Numbered from the stretch's first letter, positions 1 to 8,565 are shown. The stretch is 64,000 nucleotides of DNA from an uncultured Dehalococcoidia bacterium (GCA_951812795.1 OX638325.1:496001-560000), one strand, 5' to 3'. Program-made: numbers and translations. The notes: generated by a model not told the origin, from the sequence alone.

Positions 1-306
1 CCAGAAAAGGTGATCTGGGTGGCGGTGCTCTACCTTGGTGTTCAACTGGTGGAGAACACCTTGCTGGTGCCGCGGGTACAGGCCGGGACTTTGAATCTTC
101 ATCCGGTAGCGGTGATCTTCGTAATCATCGTCGGCGGTCATTTCTTTGGGATTTGGGGAATAATATTCGGTCCTCCGTTGGTATCGATGGGCCGGGATGT
201 GATTCGCTATTTGGCGCGTGAATGGGATGAGCTGCCAAGCGCTGCGGGTGAGTCGGAGAACGAGGGACTGGAAGCAATTGAAATCGACGTTTCGGAGTCG
301 AGCTAG
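1..306 (+). CDS. AI-2E family transporter, C-terminal fragment
   Basis: The reading frame is open from the first base, so this is the 3' end of a longer gene (family members are about 350 residues). The visible segment carries the family's last membrane helices: a VENTLLVPRVQ motif, then LHPVAV and a glycine-rich GGHFFGIWG helix. An acidic cytoplasmic tail ends at the TAG at 304-306. Members of this eight-helix permease family (PF01594) export autoinducer-2 or act as Na+/H+ antiporters or of unknown function, so the substrate cannot be assigned. About 215 bp of AT-rich non-coding DNA separates it from the next gene. Confidence 0.85.
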   Translation, partial: PEKVIWVAVLYLGVQLVENTLLVPRVQAGTLNLHPVAVIFVIIVGGHFFGIWGIIFGPPLVSMGRDVIRYLAREWDELPSAAGESENEGLEAIEIDVSESS

Positions 307-520
307 ATATAACGATTCCGAGGACGCAAAGCGGTTTGTCTTTTGAATGTCGGTTTAGTTCGCTGTTTTGGGGAAAACTGAAAATCTACGTGTGTTTTTC
401 AAGTTATCCTCACTGAAGAATCTGTCATTTCAATTACGGTTTTAGAATCTTCTTTCGATTGCTAAGTAATCAATTTGATTTCGTAGCTGTTCGGTATCGA
501 GATTAATCAGGACACCTGTC

Positions 521-2221
521 ATGCAGAACCGATTGAAGGTTATTGTCGCCATGCTGGTAGTCGCGTTGACGATTTTGTCCTGCCAGCTGAGATTCCAAGA
601 AGAGGAAAAGGTGCTGACGATCGTCTACTGGCAAGCGCCGTCGGTGCCCAGCGCCTACCATTCCGGGGGCATCAAAGACATCGATGCGGCGGCGATAACT
701 TTGGAGCCGCTAGCCCGGTACGACCCAAGCGGAAACATCGTTCCAGTTTTGGCGTCGTCAGTTCCCGTGGTCGGTGAAGGCGTTTCTTCGGACCTGACCT
801 CGATTACCTGGACATTGAAAAGAGGGCTGAAGTGGTCGGATGGCAGCGGTCTCACAGCTGACGACGTGGTGTTTACTTGGCGATACTGCACCAATCCGAA
901 CACCGGTTGCACCAGAGAGAGTTCGTTCGATGGCATAACTAACGTTGAAGCGATCGATAGCGAAACGGTCAGGATCACGTTTGAGGCGCCGACGCCCTAC
1001 CCGAACGCGGCGTTCGTTGGAAGCGGGAACCCGATCATCAGTGCGGCGCAGTTCGAGAATTGTCTGTCAGCCGAAAGTTCTTGCGACCAACGATTTGAAC
1101 CGATTGGCGCCGGCCCGTACCGGATAGTGAACTTCACGCCGAACGAGGAGGCAGTCTACGAGCGCAACCCAGAGTATCGAGGCGACGAGCCGTATTTCGA
1201 TCGAGTAGTGCTGAGGGGTGGCGGCGACGCGTTGAGCGCGGCGCGTTCGGTGTTGGAGACGGGCGAAACAGACTACGCGTGGAATCTTCAGATCGCGCCG
1301 GACGAATTGAATCGTCTCGAGGGCATGGGCGACGGTACAACGGTCGTTGCGTTCTCGAGCTTGGTGGAACGCGTCGTCCTGAATCAGACCAATCCTGATC
1401 CGGCGTTGGGTGATGACAGATCGGAATATATGAACGGGAACAATGCGCATCCGTTTCTATCAAACGAGGATATTCGTAAAGCGATGTCCATGGCAATCGA
1501 CCGTGAGCGGCTGGCTGCCGACCTCTATGGCGTGGCGGGCCAAGCGACTTGCAACCTGATTACCGGGCCTCCTAACTATGTATCGTCCGCAAACGATGAA
1601 TGTCTGACACAGGACATTGCCACGGCGAATCGGCTGCTTGACAATGTTGGCGCGGTAGACACCAACGGCGACGGCGTCCGAGAGTTCAACGGGACGCCGC
1701 TGAGCGTCGTTTTCCAAACTTCGACCAACGATGTGCGGCAGACGACCCAAGAATTGATCAGCGAGTGGTGGTCGCTAATCGGGATCGATGTGACGATCAC
1801 GCATCACGACGCGGCGCTGTTTTTCGGTGGTGATCCGATCGACGACGCGGCGATGACATACCGCAGGTTCTTCGCCGACGTGCAGATGTATGCGAACGGT
1901 ACGGGCATCGATCCGCAATCATATCTGTCGGATTTGATCTGCAATCACGTGCCGACCCGCGAAGACTACTGGTCGCTTGGGAATATCGCACGGGCTTGCG
2001 ACCCGGATTACGACGACGTCTACGAACGGTTTACTGCCATCCCGACCGGGGTGGCACGCGATGAATTGATCAAGCGGCTCAATGATTTATACGTCCAAAG
2101 CTACGTCGAAATTCCGCTGGTCAACCGCGGATCGGTGTCGGCGCATCTCGAGACGCTGAAGGGCGTGCGGATGAACGCTTGGGACAGCGAGTTGTGGAAC
2201 ATCGCGGAATGGCGGCGGTAG
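521..2221 (+). CDS. Peptide/nickel-type ABC transporter substrate-binding lipoprotein (SBP family 5)
   Basis: A 566-residue extracytoplasmic solute-binding protein. The N-terminus is a lipoprotein signal: basic start, hydrophobic stretch, then an LSC lipobox with the lipidated Cys at about residue 21. The body has family-5 hallmarks: LEPLARYD near the start, WTLKRGLKWSDG with TADDVVFTW (about residues 105-125), GAGPYRIVNF (about 196) and an IRKAMSMAIDRERLAADLYG helix (about 320). Family members deliver oligopeptides, dipeptides, nickel or sugars to an ABC permease. No permease or ATPase genes lie beside it, so it is an orphan binding protein here and the ligand is unknown. Several Cys pairs (for example CTNPNTGC) suggest disulfides in the exported domain. 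Confidence 0.85.
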   Translation: MQNRLKVIVAMLVVALTILSCQLRFQEEEKVLTIVYWQAPSVPSAYHSGGIKDIDAAAITLEPLARYDPSGNIVPVLASSVPVVGEGVSSDLTSITWTLKRGLKWSDGSGLTADDVVFTWRYCTNPNTGCTRESSFDGITNVEAIDSETVRITFEAPTPYPNAAFVGSGNPIISAAQFENCLSAESSCDQRFEPIGAGPYRIVNFTPNEEAVYERNPEYRGDEPYFDRVVLRGGGDALSAARSVLETGETDYAWNLQIAPDELNRLEGMGDGTTVVAFSSLVERVVLNQTNPDPALGDDRSEYMNGNNAHPFLSNEDIRKAMSMAIDRERLAADLYGVAGQATCNLITGPPNYVSSANDECLTQDIATANRLLDNVGAVDTNGDGVREFNGTPLSVVFQTSTNDVRQTTQELISEWWSLIGIDVTITHHDAALFFGGDPIDDAAMTYRRFFADVQMYANGTGIDPQSYLSDLICNHVPTREDYWSLGNIARACDPDYDDVYERFTAIPTGVARDELIKRLNDLYVQSYVEIPLVNRGSVSAHLETLKGVRMNAWDSELWNIAEWRR

Positions 2222-2260
2222 ACATGCCGAGCGCGGCGTTGCAGGTGATTTCGGAGCGCT

Positions 2261-3433
2261 CTATGTGATCACAACCGAGTCCACGCGGTACCGCTCAAGG
2301 CCTTTCCAATCGTATTCGACGCCAAGGCCGGGGCTTTCAGGGACGGTGACGTTGCCGTCTTTGTCGATGGAGTCGATCTGGTCTGCGTAGTCGGATTTAT
2401 AGAGGCCGGGTCCGGTCTCGACGATTTTGGGGTGTACTAGGCCCATTTCGTTGAAGTTCGAGTTGCGGATAGCGGCCATACAGTGGCGATGGGGAGGGCT
2501 TGAGATGTGGAGTTCAAGGTCCATGCCGAACCCTTCGGCGGCGTGGGCGATCTTCATGACGCCGGTAATGCCCCCGTCGTAGTCGGAGTCGGCGCGCCAG
2601 AAGTCGGTGGCTTCCGCGATGGCCATGTCGGTGTGCGCCTCGACCAGATGGACGTGTTCACCTTGGAGAAGCGGCGTTTTGATCATCTTTTTCAACTGCT
2701 TGTGAGCCCAGAGTGATACGCCGCCATCGCGCATCGGGTCTTCGTACCAGTAGTAGTTGTAATCGTCGCAGGCGCGTCCGACCGCCAAGGTGTCGGCGAA
2801 GGTGTCGTAGACACAGCACGGATCGGTCATGAGCGCCATCTTGCCACCGACGCGCTCCCCTACAGCGCGGACGGTGTCGATCTCACGTTTGATATCGACC
2901 TCGCCCCAAGAGTGGATTTTGAAGCCGGGATAGCCCATCTCGAGACACTGTTGGGCGAAGTCGGCGTATGCTTCAGGGTTGCTGAGGCCGTCGGGTTCTC
3001 GGTCGGCGTGATAGGTGCTGGCGTAGCAAGGCAGCTTCTTTCGGTGGCCGCCGAGGAGCTGGTATATGGGTGCGTTGTGGTACTTTCCGGCGAGATCCCA
3101 GAGCGCGACATCGATGGGGCCGATGCCCATGCGGTCGTTCTTTCTGAGGATCGATTTCGCCTGGTTGTAAAAGCGTTCTCTCTCCAGCGCGCTCTTGCCG
3201 ACTAGGAAATTGACGAACATGAGGATCTGCTCGTAGGTCGCGGGTGCGCCGCTCATGTATTCACCGGTGACACCTTGATCGGTGTGAATCTTGATGCCGA
3301 CCCGCCCTCTTGTTCCGTGCGCGCCGGGTTGGTAGAACTGCCCCATGGCGAAACTGACATCGGTCGCCAAGTCATACGTCGGGATGCGGTATCTCGAAAG
3401 CTCAATGCGTTCGATGATTGGTGCAATGCCCAT
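2261..3433 (-). CDS. Mandelate racemase/muconate-lactonizing-type enolase superfamily protein (probable sugar-acid dehydratase)
   Basis: A 390-residue enolase-superfamily enzyme with N-terminal capping domain and C-terminal (beta/alpha)7-beta barrel. Visible catalytic elements in order: FKIHSW (a K-x-H motif on barrel strand 2 where mandelate racemase has K-x-K), the metal ligands MTDPCC (Asp), WYEDP (Glu) and LLQGEHVH (Glu), and LELHISSPPH, which supplies the late His. A His in place of the second Lys is seen in some sugar-acid dehydratase subgroups, so an acid-sugar dehydratase is more likely than a racemase. The exact substrate cannot be read from sequence. It is convergent with the peptide-binding protein gene. 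The start chosen is the ATG at 3433. Confidence 0.85.
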   Translation of the reverse strand: MGIAPIIERIELSRYRIPTYDLATDVSFAMGQFYQPGAHGTRGRVGIKIHTDQGVTGEYMSGAPATYEQILMFVNFLVGKSALERERFYNQAKSILRKNDRMGIGPIDVALWDLAGKYHNAPIYQLLGGHRKKLPCYASTYHADREPDGLSNPEAYADFAQQCLEMGYPGFKIHSWGEVDIKREIDTVRAVGERVGGKMALMTDPCCVYDTFADTLAVGRACDDYNYYWYEDPMRDGGVSLWAHKQLKKMIKTPLLQGEHVHLVEAHTDMAIAEATDFWRADSDYDGGITGVMKIAHAAEGFGMDLELHISSPPHRHCMAAIRNSNFNEMGLVHPKIVETGPGLYKSDYADQIDSIDKDGNVTVPESPGLGVEYDWKGLERYRVDSVVIT

Positions 3434-3542
3434 GACGTGACTCCCAAGTCGTGTTGAAACGGTACCGATGGCGGCAGTTTACCGTACAATCGCGTCGTTA
3501 TGGCCATGTGCGACGTGGGGAGTGATCCCCCGTGGCAGTTGG

Positions 3543-4277
3543 CTAGTGCTCGGGCGTCACACCTATTTGGAGGCCGAAGCGCTCTTGATAAACCCCGATC
3601 CCCATGACGATCCACCAGACCAGATACAGCAACGACAGCGCCATGAAAATCGGCGACAAGGTATCGATGAGTCCATGGAATGGCTCGGTCAAGACCAAGC
3701 CAATCAGCGAGACAATTGCTCCGATTCCGACGATCAGCGCCATGATCCTGTACGCTCCCGGTTTGAACTTCCTGGCGTACGCAAATCCGAGAACCAGATA
3801 CCCGATCAGACCTGCAACAGAAGCCATCGCCCGGGCGGCCCCGGCGACCGACTGCATTTGGACTCCTATCGCTCTCAAGGACTCCTTCTGGTCTGCGCCG
3901 GCACCGAGTCCGATGCCGTGCTCGACCACATGCGAAGTCGCGTAGGTGAATGCTTGGGACATCAACAAGGAGATCACGGCGAGCATGACGCCCGCCAACC
4001 CGAATTTCACGAACGTGTCCAGAGCACATGGACTCTGCGCGGTCTGCCACATTACCACCAGTCCCCACAGCAATATCAACGCCGCCACGGCTCCCAACAT
4101 TGACGCAAACCCGGCCAACAGCGGAGCATCACCGATTGCGTCGACATAGGCATATAGATCTGTCGCAGCAGCCCCGTCAATCACGACGCCCGGTGACAAA
4201 AAAGTCGAAATGATGTACAGAGCCGAGCCAATTATCAGCGCTAAACCGCCCATCCTAGGCACCGTAATCATCGCCAT
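3543..4277 (-). CDS. Integral membrane protein, DUF4386-like
   Basis: A 244-residue hydrophobic protein with about six predicted membrane helices, beginning MAMITVPRMGGLALIIGSAL. I chose the ATG at 4277 because GGAGGAGAC (4281-4290) is an excellent Shine-Dalgarno 6 bases upstream; a longer in-frame start at 4346 has none. The hydrophobic pattern and the GLALIIGSALYI opening resemble the poorly characterised DUF4386-type membrane proteins, but I see no catalytic or transport motif. It stands alone between the dehydratase and the DUF4143 ATPase on the same strand. Function unknown. Confidence 0.65.
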   Translation of the reverse strand: MAMITVPRMGGLALIIGSALYIISTFLSPGVVIDGAAATDLYAYVDAIGDAPLLAGFASMLGAVAALILLWGLVVMWQTAQSPCALDTFVKFGLAGVMLAVISLLMSQAFTYATSHVVEHGIGLGAGADQKESLRAIGVQMQSVAGAARAMASVAGLIGYLVLGFAYARKFKPGAYRIMALIVGIGAIVSLIGLVLTEPFHGLIDTLSPIFMALSLLYLVWWIVMGIGVYQERFGLQIGVTPEH

Positions 4278-4589
4278 CGCGTCTCCTCCAGACTGTAATT
4301 TTCGTTCCCTTCGTCGCATCTCAAGTGGATACGACTTTACCACCAACTAACGATCTGACGACTGTTTCGATGAATCGTGGATTGCGTAGTTGTCGATACT
4401 GGGGTGATCAGTTGCCACGCACCGCATTTGAAGCGGAATCACTGCGAAATCCCGGTCGTATCCGGACACGGTAATGTAACAACCGGAATGGGAAGCACAG
4501 TTGGTTGGCAACTCTACTGCGCTCTTTGGGCTTGGATGACCGTGGCACTCTTGTCGGCAACCGATCCGCACAACTGGATGAGGGTCGGA
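4278..4589. other. Intergenic stretch without a convincing gene
   Basis: About 310 bp between the membrane protein and the DUF4143 ATPase. It holds the Shine-Dalgarno of the membrane protein (4281-4290). Short open frames exist on both strands, but none has a recognisable fold, a good ribosome-binding site or sensible amino-acid composition. I see no repeat or clear terminator. Confidence 0.5.
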
Positions 4590-5747
4590 TCAACCGAGCA
4601 GGTCGCCACTCCAAAGGCGTTCGATGAAGCGTTCGGCGGGCAGGATCAATATCCCGTCATCGGTCAACCGCGCGCGTTGCTCCCGGCACACAACGACGCG
4701 TTGGGCAATCTCAGGGTACTCTACCGCTATCGACCGTATCCCCCTAAGATGTTGATTGCCGATGTTAGCGCTCGATTTCGCCTCGATGGCGACCGAGAGG
4801 TCATCGATTAAGAAGTCGACTTCGGTTTGGCTAGTCAGTCCCCAATACGTCAAATTGGCGTCGACATTTCGATAGCTGATGTACGCAGCCAACTCGTGGT
4901 GGACCCAGTTTTCGAACGCTTTCCCGTACTGCTCGGAGCCAGCGATCAACGCGCCGCGGCGCGCTAACCGATTGACCATACCCACATCGGAGAAGTAGAA
5001 CTTAGGCGACTTTACCACCCGGCGTTTGGCACGCCGCCGATAAGCCGGTAACCAAGTGCCGAGCAGCGTGTCTTCGAGGATCTCGAAATAGCCCTTGACG
5101 GTGTTGTTTGAAACGCCGCAGTCCGAAGCGATGTTCGTGTAGTTGACGTTATCACCGTCGCTCAAAGCCGCGGCGTCGAGAAATTGAGCGAATACGGGAA
5201 GTCGACGCACCAATCCTTCCGCGGCGATCTCGTGTTCCAGATAGTCGGCCACATAGGCGTCGAGCACTCGCGTCGGTTCGCTGGACTCATACGCCCGCGG
5301 CAGGTAACCGTGGTTGAGCAGCCGGTCCAGATCGAACTCGCGGCCGAGTTCCCCGGCGGTCAATCCATGCATCACGTACCTGAACGCCCTGCCGCCGAGC
5401 AAATTGGCTCCGCCGCGTCTCACCTTTCTCGCACTGGAGCCGCAGAGCGCGAAATTGAGCCGGTGGTTCTCGATCAACCAATGCACCTCGTTTAGCAGTT
5501 CTGGGACGCGCTGCACCTCATCGATCACGATCTGCTTCTCGGGTCGCGGTCCTTCAGCTTCGATCTCGTGTCGCAGTCTTTCCGGATGTGCCGAGTAGTG
5601 GACGTATTCATCGCTCTTGAGCAGGTCGAGCCACTTGCAACCGGAATAGCGCTCACGCAGGAGCGTCGTCTTTCCGGTCTGCCGCGGTCCCCAGAGGAAA
5701 AACGACTCTTTTCCCGAGGGCGGCAACTGTAGATTTCTGCTGAACAT
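4590..5747 (-). CDS. AAA ATPase with C-terminal DUF4143 domain
   Basis: A 385-residue protein of the AAA_14-DUF4143 family. The ATPase part shows Walker A GPRQTGKT (residues 20-27), Walker B QIVIDEVQ (72-79, Asp76-Glu77) and a sensor-like FALCGSSARK. A winged-helix-like middle (NIASDCGVSNNTVKGYFEIL) precedes the DUF4143 module, which ends in a restriction-endonuclease-like core TEVDFLID...AIEAKSS. Such proteins are widespread in bacteria and archaea, usually as stand-alone genes of unknown cellular role. The distinctive point here is three operator-like repeats directly upstream (5771-5847). The start at 5747 fits the family length and the MFSRNLQL opening, although its Shine-Dalgarno is weak. 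Confidence 0.88.
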   Translation of the reverse strand: MFSRNLQLPPSGKESFFLWGPRQTGKTTLLRERYSGCKWLDLLKSDEYVHYSAHPERLRHEIEAEGPRPEKQIVIDEVQRVPELLNEVHWLIENHRLNFALCGSSARKVRRGGANLLGGRAFRYVMHGLTAGELGREFDLDRLLNHGYLPRAYESSEPTRVLDAYVADYLEHEIAAEGLVRRLPVFAQFLDAAALSDGDNVNYTNIASDCGVSNNTVKGYFEILEDTLLGTWLPAYRRRAKRRVVKSPKFYFSDVGMVNRLARRGALIAGSEQYGKAFENWVHHELAAYISYRNVDANLTYWGLTSQTEVDFLIDDLSVAIEAKSSANIGNQHLRGIRSIAVEYPEIAQRVVVCREQRARLTDDGILILPAERFIERLWSGDLLG

Positions 5748-5770
5748 CGACCCATCATGCGATGAAATAC

Positions 5771-5847
5771 TGAAGTGTTACTTCATATTATCATGTATTT
5801 CTGCATGATTACTTCAATCTTTCATGTATTTCTGAAGCGTCACTTCA
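5771..5847. promoter_or_regulatory. Three 31-bp-spaced palindromic operator-like repeats upstream of the DUF4143 ATPase
   Basis: Three related 15-mers sit at 5771-5785 (TGAAGTGTTACTTCA, a perfect 6-3-6 palindrome), 5802-5816 (TGCATGATTACTTCA, degraded left arm) and 5833-5847 (TGAAGCGTCACTTCA). The spacing is exactly 31 bp. The two later copies are each preceded by an identical TCATGTATTTC (5791-5801 and 5822-5832), so the unit is a 31-bp direct repeat. Thirty-one bp is about three helical turns and would place dimeric repressors on one DNA face. The array lies between the SRAP stop and the ATPase start, in the ATPase promoter. Regulatory function is inferred. Confidence 0.6.
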
Positions 5848-5884
5848 GTTTTTCATACACAGACGGCACTCCCAAGGTCAACTA

Positions 5885-6565
5885 TCAGAACAGCGTGCTT
5901 TGCGGTTCGACAAGGTACGGGCCGTAGTTTCGCGCCGAGCCTACAGCCGGATTCGCCTCGCGAGTGGTCATCGTCTCCCACTCGCGCGGCTTCAGGGCTT
6001 CGAGCAGTACGGCTTTGTCGGCCGCGTCGTCGAGCCATATGGCGGCCCAATCCTCGTCGAGGATTACGGGCATGCGATTGTGGATCGGCTCCATCAAGGA
6101 GTTCGGCGCGGTCGTCAAAATGGCACAAGACTCGACGATGCCATCGGGACCGTGCCAGCGGCTCCAGATGCCGGCGAAGGTGACGATCTGCGACTCGGCA
6201 TCGTAGATCCACATCGGCTTCTTGGATTTCCCGTCGCGTCGCCACTCGAAGAAACCGTTTGCCGGGACTAGGCATCGCCTTTTTGTGAAGGAATCTCTGA
6301 ACATGAGTCGCTCGTCGATCGTCTCGGACCGGGCGTTGAACATCGGACGCTTGAAAGCGGTATCTGGTTTGGCCCAGATCGGTATCAAACCCCAGCGCAT
6401 CATTGCCCCAGTTCGGGCACCTTCTGTCTCGCTAATCGTCAGTACGGGAGTCGTCGGTGCGATGTTCCACCGAGGCACATAGGCGTCAGGCGGCATCGCC
6501 ACCTCGATACCGAGCAGTTCGACCAGTTCGGCGAGATCCGTGAAGAGCCCGAAGCGCCCACACAT
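5885..6565 (-). CDS. SOS response-associated peptidase (SRAP/HMCES-YedK family)
   Basis: A 226-residue SRAP domain protein. These proteins form a covalent thiazolidine link to abasic sites in single-stranded DNA through the N-terminal Cys after Met removal, protecting the site during replication. The start must therefore be the ATG at 6565, which yields MCGRFGLF with Cys2; a longer frame to 6643 would bury the nucleophile. Other family signatures are present: YVPRWNIAPT, NARSET (the Asn), GFFEWRRDG (the Glu) and EPIHNRMPVIL (the His). GAGGTGG upstream serves as ribosome-binding site. It is divergent from the epimerase-like genes. Confidence 0.93.
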   Translation of the reverse strand: MCGRFGLFTDLAELVELLGIEVAMPPDAYVPRWNIAPTTPVLTISETEGARTGAMMRWGLIPIWAKPDTAFKRPMFNARSETIDERLMFRDSFTKRRCLVPANGFFEWRRDGKSKKPMWIYDAESQIVTFAGIWSRWHGPDGIVESCAILTTAPNSLMEPIHNRMPVILDEDWAAIWLDDAADKAVLLEALKPREWETMTTREANPAVGSARNYGPYLVEPQSTLF

Positions 6566-6685
6566 CTCTACACCACCTCGGTCGATGCAATGCGGTTCAG
6601 ATTGGAGATCATGGAATATCAGCGTAGCATCAGCATCATCCACGCGATATCATCTTCGCAGAACCCGACACCCGCAACCTCTACG

Positions 6686-7369
6686 ATGCCCATGAATGTC
6701 TTAATCAACGGATCGCCAACTGCAATCGGCCGTGCCGTCGTCGATCAACTCGCCGACTCTGGCCACAATCTTCGGCTTACTTCGATGGCACCATACGATG
6801 AGCAGGATGTCGTCGTGTGTTCGCTCGAGCATGACGAAAAGACTGATGAGTTGGTTGCGGGGATCGATGCCATCATCAATGTCGGCTATCAGGACGAGGT
6901 CGAGATGCCGGTGAGCTTCCATCTCGATTACTACACACGCCGAACCTACAACCTTTTCTGGGCAGCCGCCAATGCCGGCGTGAAGCGGGTCATCAATCTC
7001 AGCACTCTTCGATTGATGGAGGCGTATGAGGAGAATCTGGTCGTCACCGAGTTATGGCGTAGCAAACCGGTCGCGAGCGATATCAACCTGCTGTGCGCTC
7101 ATCTCGTCGAGATCATTTGCAAAGAATACGCCAGGGACCGAAAGTTCGAAGTCGTCAATCTTAGGCTCGGATGGCCACTGATTGACGGTGGTCCAGATGC
7201 GATCGGTGAAGGCTCAGGCGACGCCCCGTTATGTTCGCAAGACCTCGGTCGTGCCGTGATTGCCGCTTTGGAAGCGGACATTGAACCTTGGCAAGATATT
7301 CACATCCAATCGTCAATTGTCAACCAACGCTACACCACGGCGAAAGCCGCAATGACGCTGGGTTTTTAG
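6686..7369 (+). CDS. NAD(P)-binding Rossmann protein, catalytically degenerate epimerase paralog
   Basis: About 227 residues from the ATG at 6686 (another ATG follows at 6692). It starts MNVLINGSPTAIG, a variant of the extended-SDR glycine motif, and follows the same plan as the next gene (I-N-V cluster, YN followed by AAANAGVKRVIN). Where the downstream paralog has the catalytic Y-A-H-S-K, this protein reads LLCAHLVE, so both the Tyr and the Lys are absent. It probably binds a nucleotide but should not catalyse SDR chemistry by the usual route. The next gene starts 31 bp after its stop, suggesting one transcript and perhaps a heteromer. The longer frame from 6590 overlaps the SRAP start and is unlikely. 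Confidence 0.7.
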   Translation: MPMNVLINGSPTAIGRAVVDQLADSGHNLRLTSMAPYDEQDVVVCSLEHDEKTDELVAGIDAIINVGYQDEVEMPVSFHLDYYTRRTYNLFWAAANAGVKRVINLSTLRLMEAYEENLVVTELWRSKPVASDINLLCAHLVEIICKEYARDRKFEVVNLRLGWPLIDGGPDAIGEGSGDAPLCSQDLGRAVIAALEADIEPWQDIHIQSSIVNQRYTTAKAAMTLGF

Positions 7370-7400
7370 CGTCCGCGTCACTTTGGAAGGAACTCGAACG

Positions 7401-8192
7401 ATGAAAGTTCTCATTCTCGGAGGATGCGGCATGCTTGGCCCTTGGGTGGTCAAGGCATTGAAGCATCGCCATGAAATCATCCTGACCGACATTAACCCGC
7501 CTGATGATGGTTTCGACGGCGAATTCAGACAGGTCAGTGCCGACGATCTCGATGGTGTCGTCGCAACGGCAGAAGGTTGCGACGCGATCATCAACCTTTC
7601 GGTGCTGCGGGAAGACCGTAGGCTGGCATTCGATGTAAGCACCCGTGGCAACTACAACATGATGGAAGCGGCACGGGTGCACGGCATCCAACGAGTCATC
7701 AACACTGGACCGCATTTCCAACTGGTCGGCGAGACGTACGAGAACTGGGATTTCGATCTCAAACCCGACATGCCGCCGCAGTTCGGCACGCGTCTCTACG
7801 CGCACTCCAAGGGACTCGGTCAGGAGATCTGCCGCGTCTTCAGCGAGCAATTCGGCATTTACGTGATCACGATGCTGTACTACAACATGCGCCACACATG
7901 GAACTGGGGACTCGGACGCGGCATCCCTGAAGCGGTCCATCACGAAGATATGACGCCTTTCACCACGGCGTGGACGGACTGCGGTACGGCGATCCAAGCG
8001 GCACTAGAAGTACCGCTCGAACGTCTGCCCTCCCGATGCGAGACGTTCTTTACGTTCCCTGAAACTCCGCACCATAAATTCAATAGCGAAAAGACCCGCC
8101 GGATTTTGGGATGGGAGCCGCGATACACGTTGGAGACGCTCTGGAACAAAGAACCGATGACGCCGCCCGATCATCTGCACGGGGCTTGGTGA
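7401..8192 (+). CDS. NAD-dependent epimerase/dehydratase (extended SDR)
   Basis: A 263-residue extended short-chain dehydrogenase. The start is the ATG at 7401, preceded by GGAAGG ten bases upstream. It has MKVLILGGCGMLGPW (GxxGxxG cofactor motif, residues 7-13), NLSVLRE, a YNMMEAA segment, and the catalytic pair in RLYAHSKGLG (Tyr and Lys, about residues 133-137). The C-terminus RILGWEPRYTLE is typical of sugar-nucleotide epimerases. The substrate is not determinable. It follows a degenerate paralog in the same orientation. Confidence 0.85.
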   Translation: MKVLILGGCGMLGPWVVKALKHRHEIILTDINPPDDGFDGEFRQVSADDLDGVVATAEGCDAIINLSVLREDRRLAFDVSTRGNYNMMEAARVHGIQRVINTGPHFQLVGETYENWDFDLKPDMPPQFGTRLYAHSKGLGQEICRVFSEQFGIYVITMLYYNMRHTWNWGLGRGIPEAVHHEDMTPFTTAWTDCGTAIQAALEVPLERLPSRCETFFTFPETPHHKFNSEKTRRILGWEPRYTLETLWNKEPMTPPDHLHGAW

Positions 8193-8272
8193 CGCCGATG
8201 CGCATCGGTTTAACATTGTTCGATTTCAATCCAAACCGAATAACACTGTCGAGGGATCTTCGATAATTTTCT

Positions 8273-8314
8273 CCTCCCATTCAAGCAAGGAGGTACGGAA
8301 AGATAAATCTTTCC
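8273..8314 (+). promoter_or_regulatory. Structured leader with sequestered, hairpin-spaced Shine-Dalgarno for the DUF4160 gene
   Basis: A very strong Shine-Dalgarno AAGGAGGT (8287-8294) lies 28 bases before the ATG at 8323, too far for normal use. Between them is a perfect hairpin GGAAAGATAAATCTTTCC (8297-8314, 7-bp stem, TAAA loop). Folding it out leaves about 10 bases of effective spacing. A CCTCC at 8273-8277 can alternatively pair with GGAGG at 8289-8293 and hide the site. No in-frame start lies closer to the Shine-Dalgarno. Translational control is inferred from base pairing only. Confidence 0.45.
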
Positions 8315-8322
8315 AGAAATCT

Positions 8323-8565
8323 ATGCCAACCGTTTTCAGCGAAGGACCGTATCGATTCAGATTTTATTCGCGGGACGCTACCGAGCCGCCACATGTGCAT
8401 GTTCGACGAGACCGCAATCATGCGAAGTTTTGGTTAGCTCCGACGCAATTGGCCGACGATGGTGGATTCGGTCGCTCAGAAATCCGGCGAATTACGCGGA
8501 TAATAGAAAGTAACCACGATTTGATCTTAGAGGAATGGTATGGCCATTTCGGCACCGAAAACTAA
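8323..8565 (+). CDS. DUF4160 domain protein
   Basis: An 80-residue DUF4160 protein, beginning MPTVFSEGPYRFRFYS and carrying the family's EPPHVHV motif and a KFWLAP strand. DUF4160 genes are usually paired with DUF2442 genes, as here: the next gene overlaps by 26 bp in another frame. The pair has been suspected to act as a toxin-antitoxin-like module, but no activity is established that I can name. Both proteins are full length. See the unusual leader at 8273-8314. Confidence 0.85.
   Translation: MPTVFSEGPYRFRFYSRDATEPPHVHVRRDRNHAKFWLAPTQLADDGGFGRSEIRRITRIIESNHDLILEEWYGHFGTEN

Noticed and set aside
3253..4068. 271-residue minus-strand open frame
   Set aside because: It overlaps both the dehydratase and the membrane-protein gene out of frame and has no domain character.
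4377..4811. Plus-strand 144-residue open frame
   Set aside because: It overlaps the 3' end of the DUF4143 ATPase by more than 200 bp, has no recognisable fold and no good ribosome-binding site.
5771..5847. Repeat-spacer pattern resembling a mini CRISPR array
   Set aside because: The period is 31 bp in total, so there is no room for spacers, the linker is itself repeated, and no cas gene is nearby. Operators are a better explanation.
8195..8208. CCGATGCGCATCGG palindrome as a terminator after the epimerase gene
   Set aside because: A self-complementary 14-mer has no loop and is not followed by a U-run; it begins just after the stop codon and could be chance.
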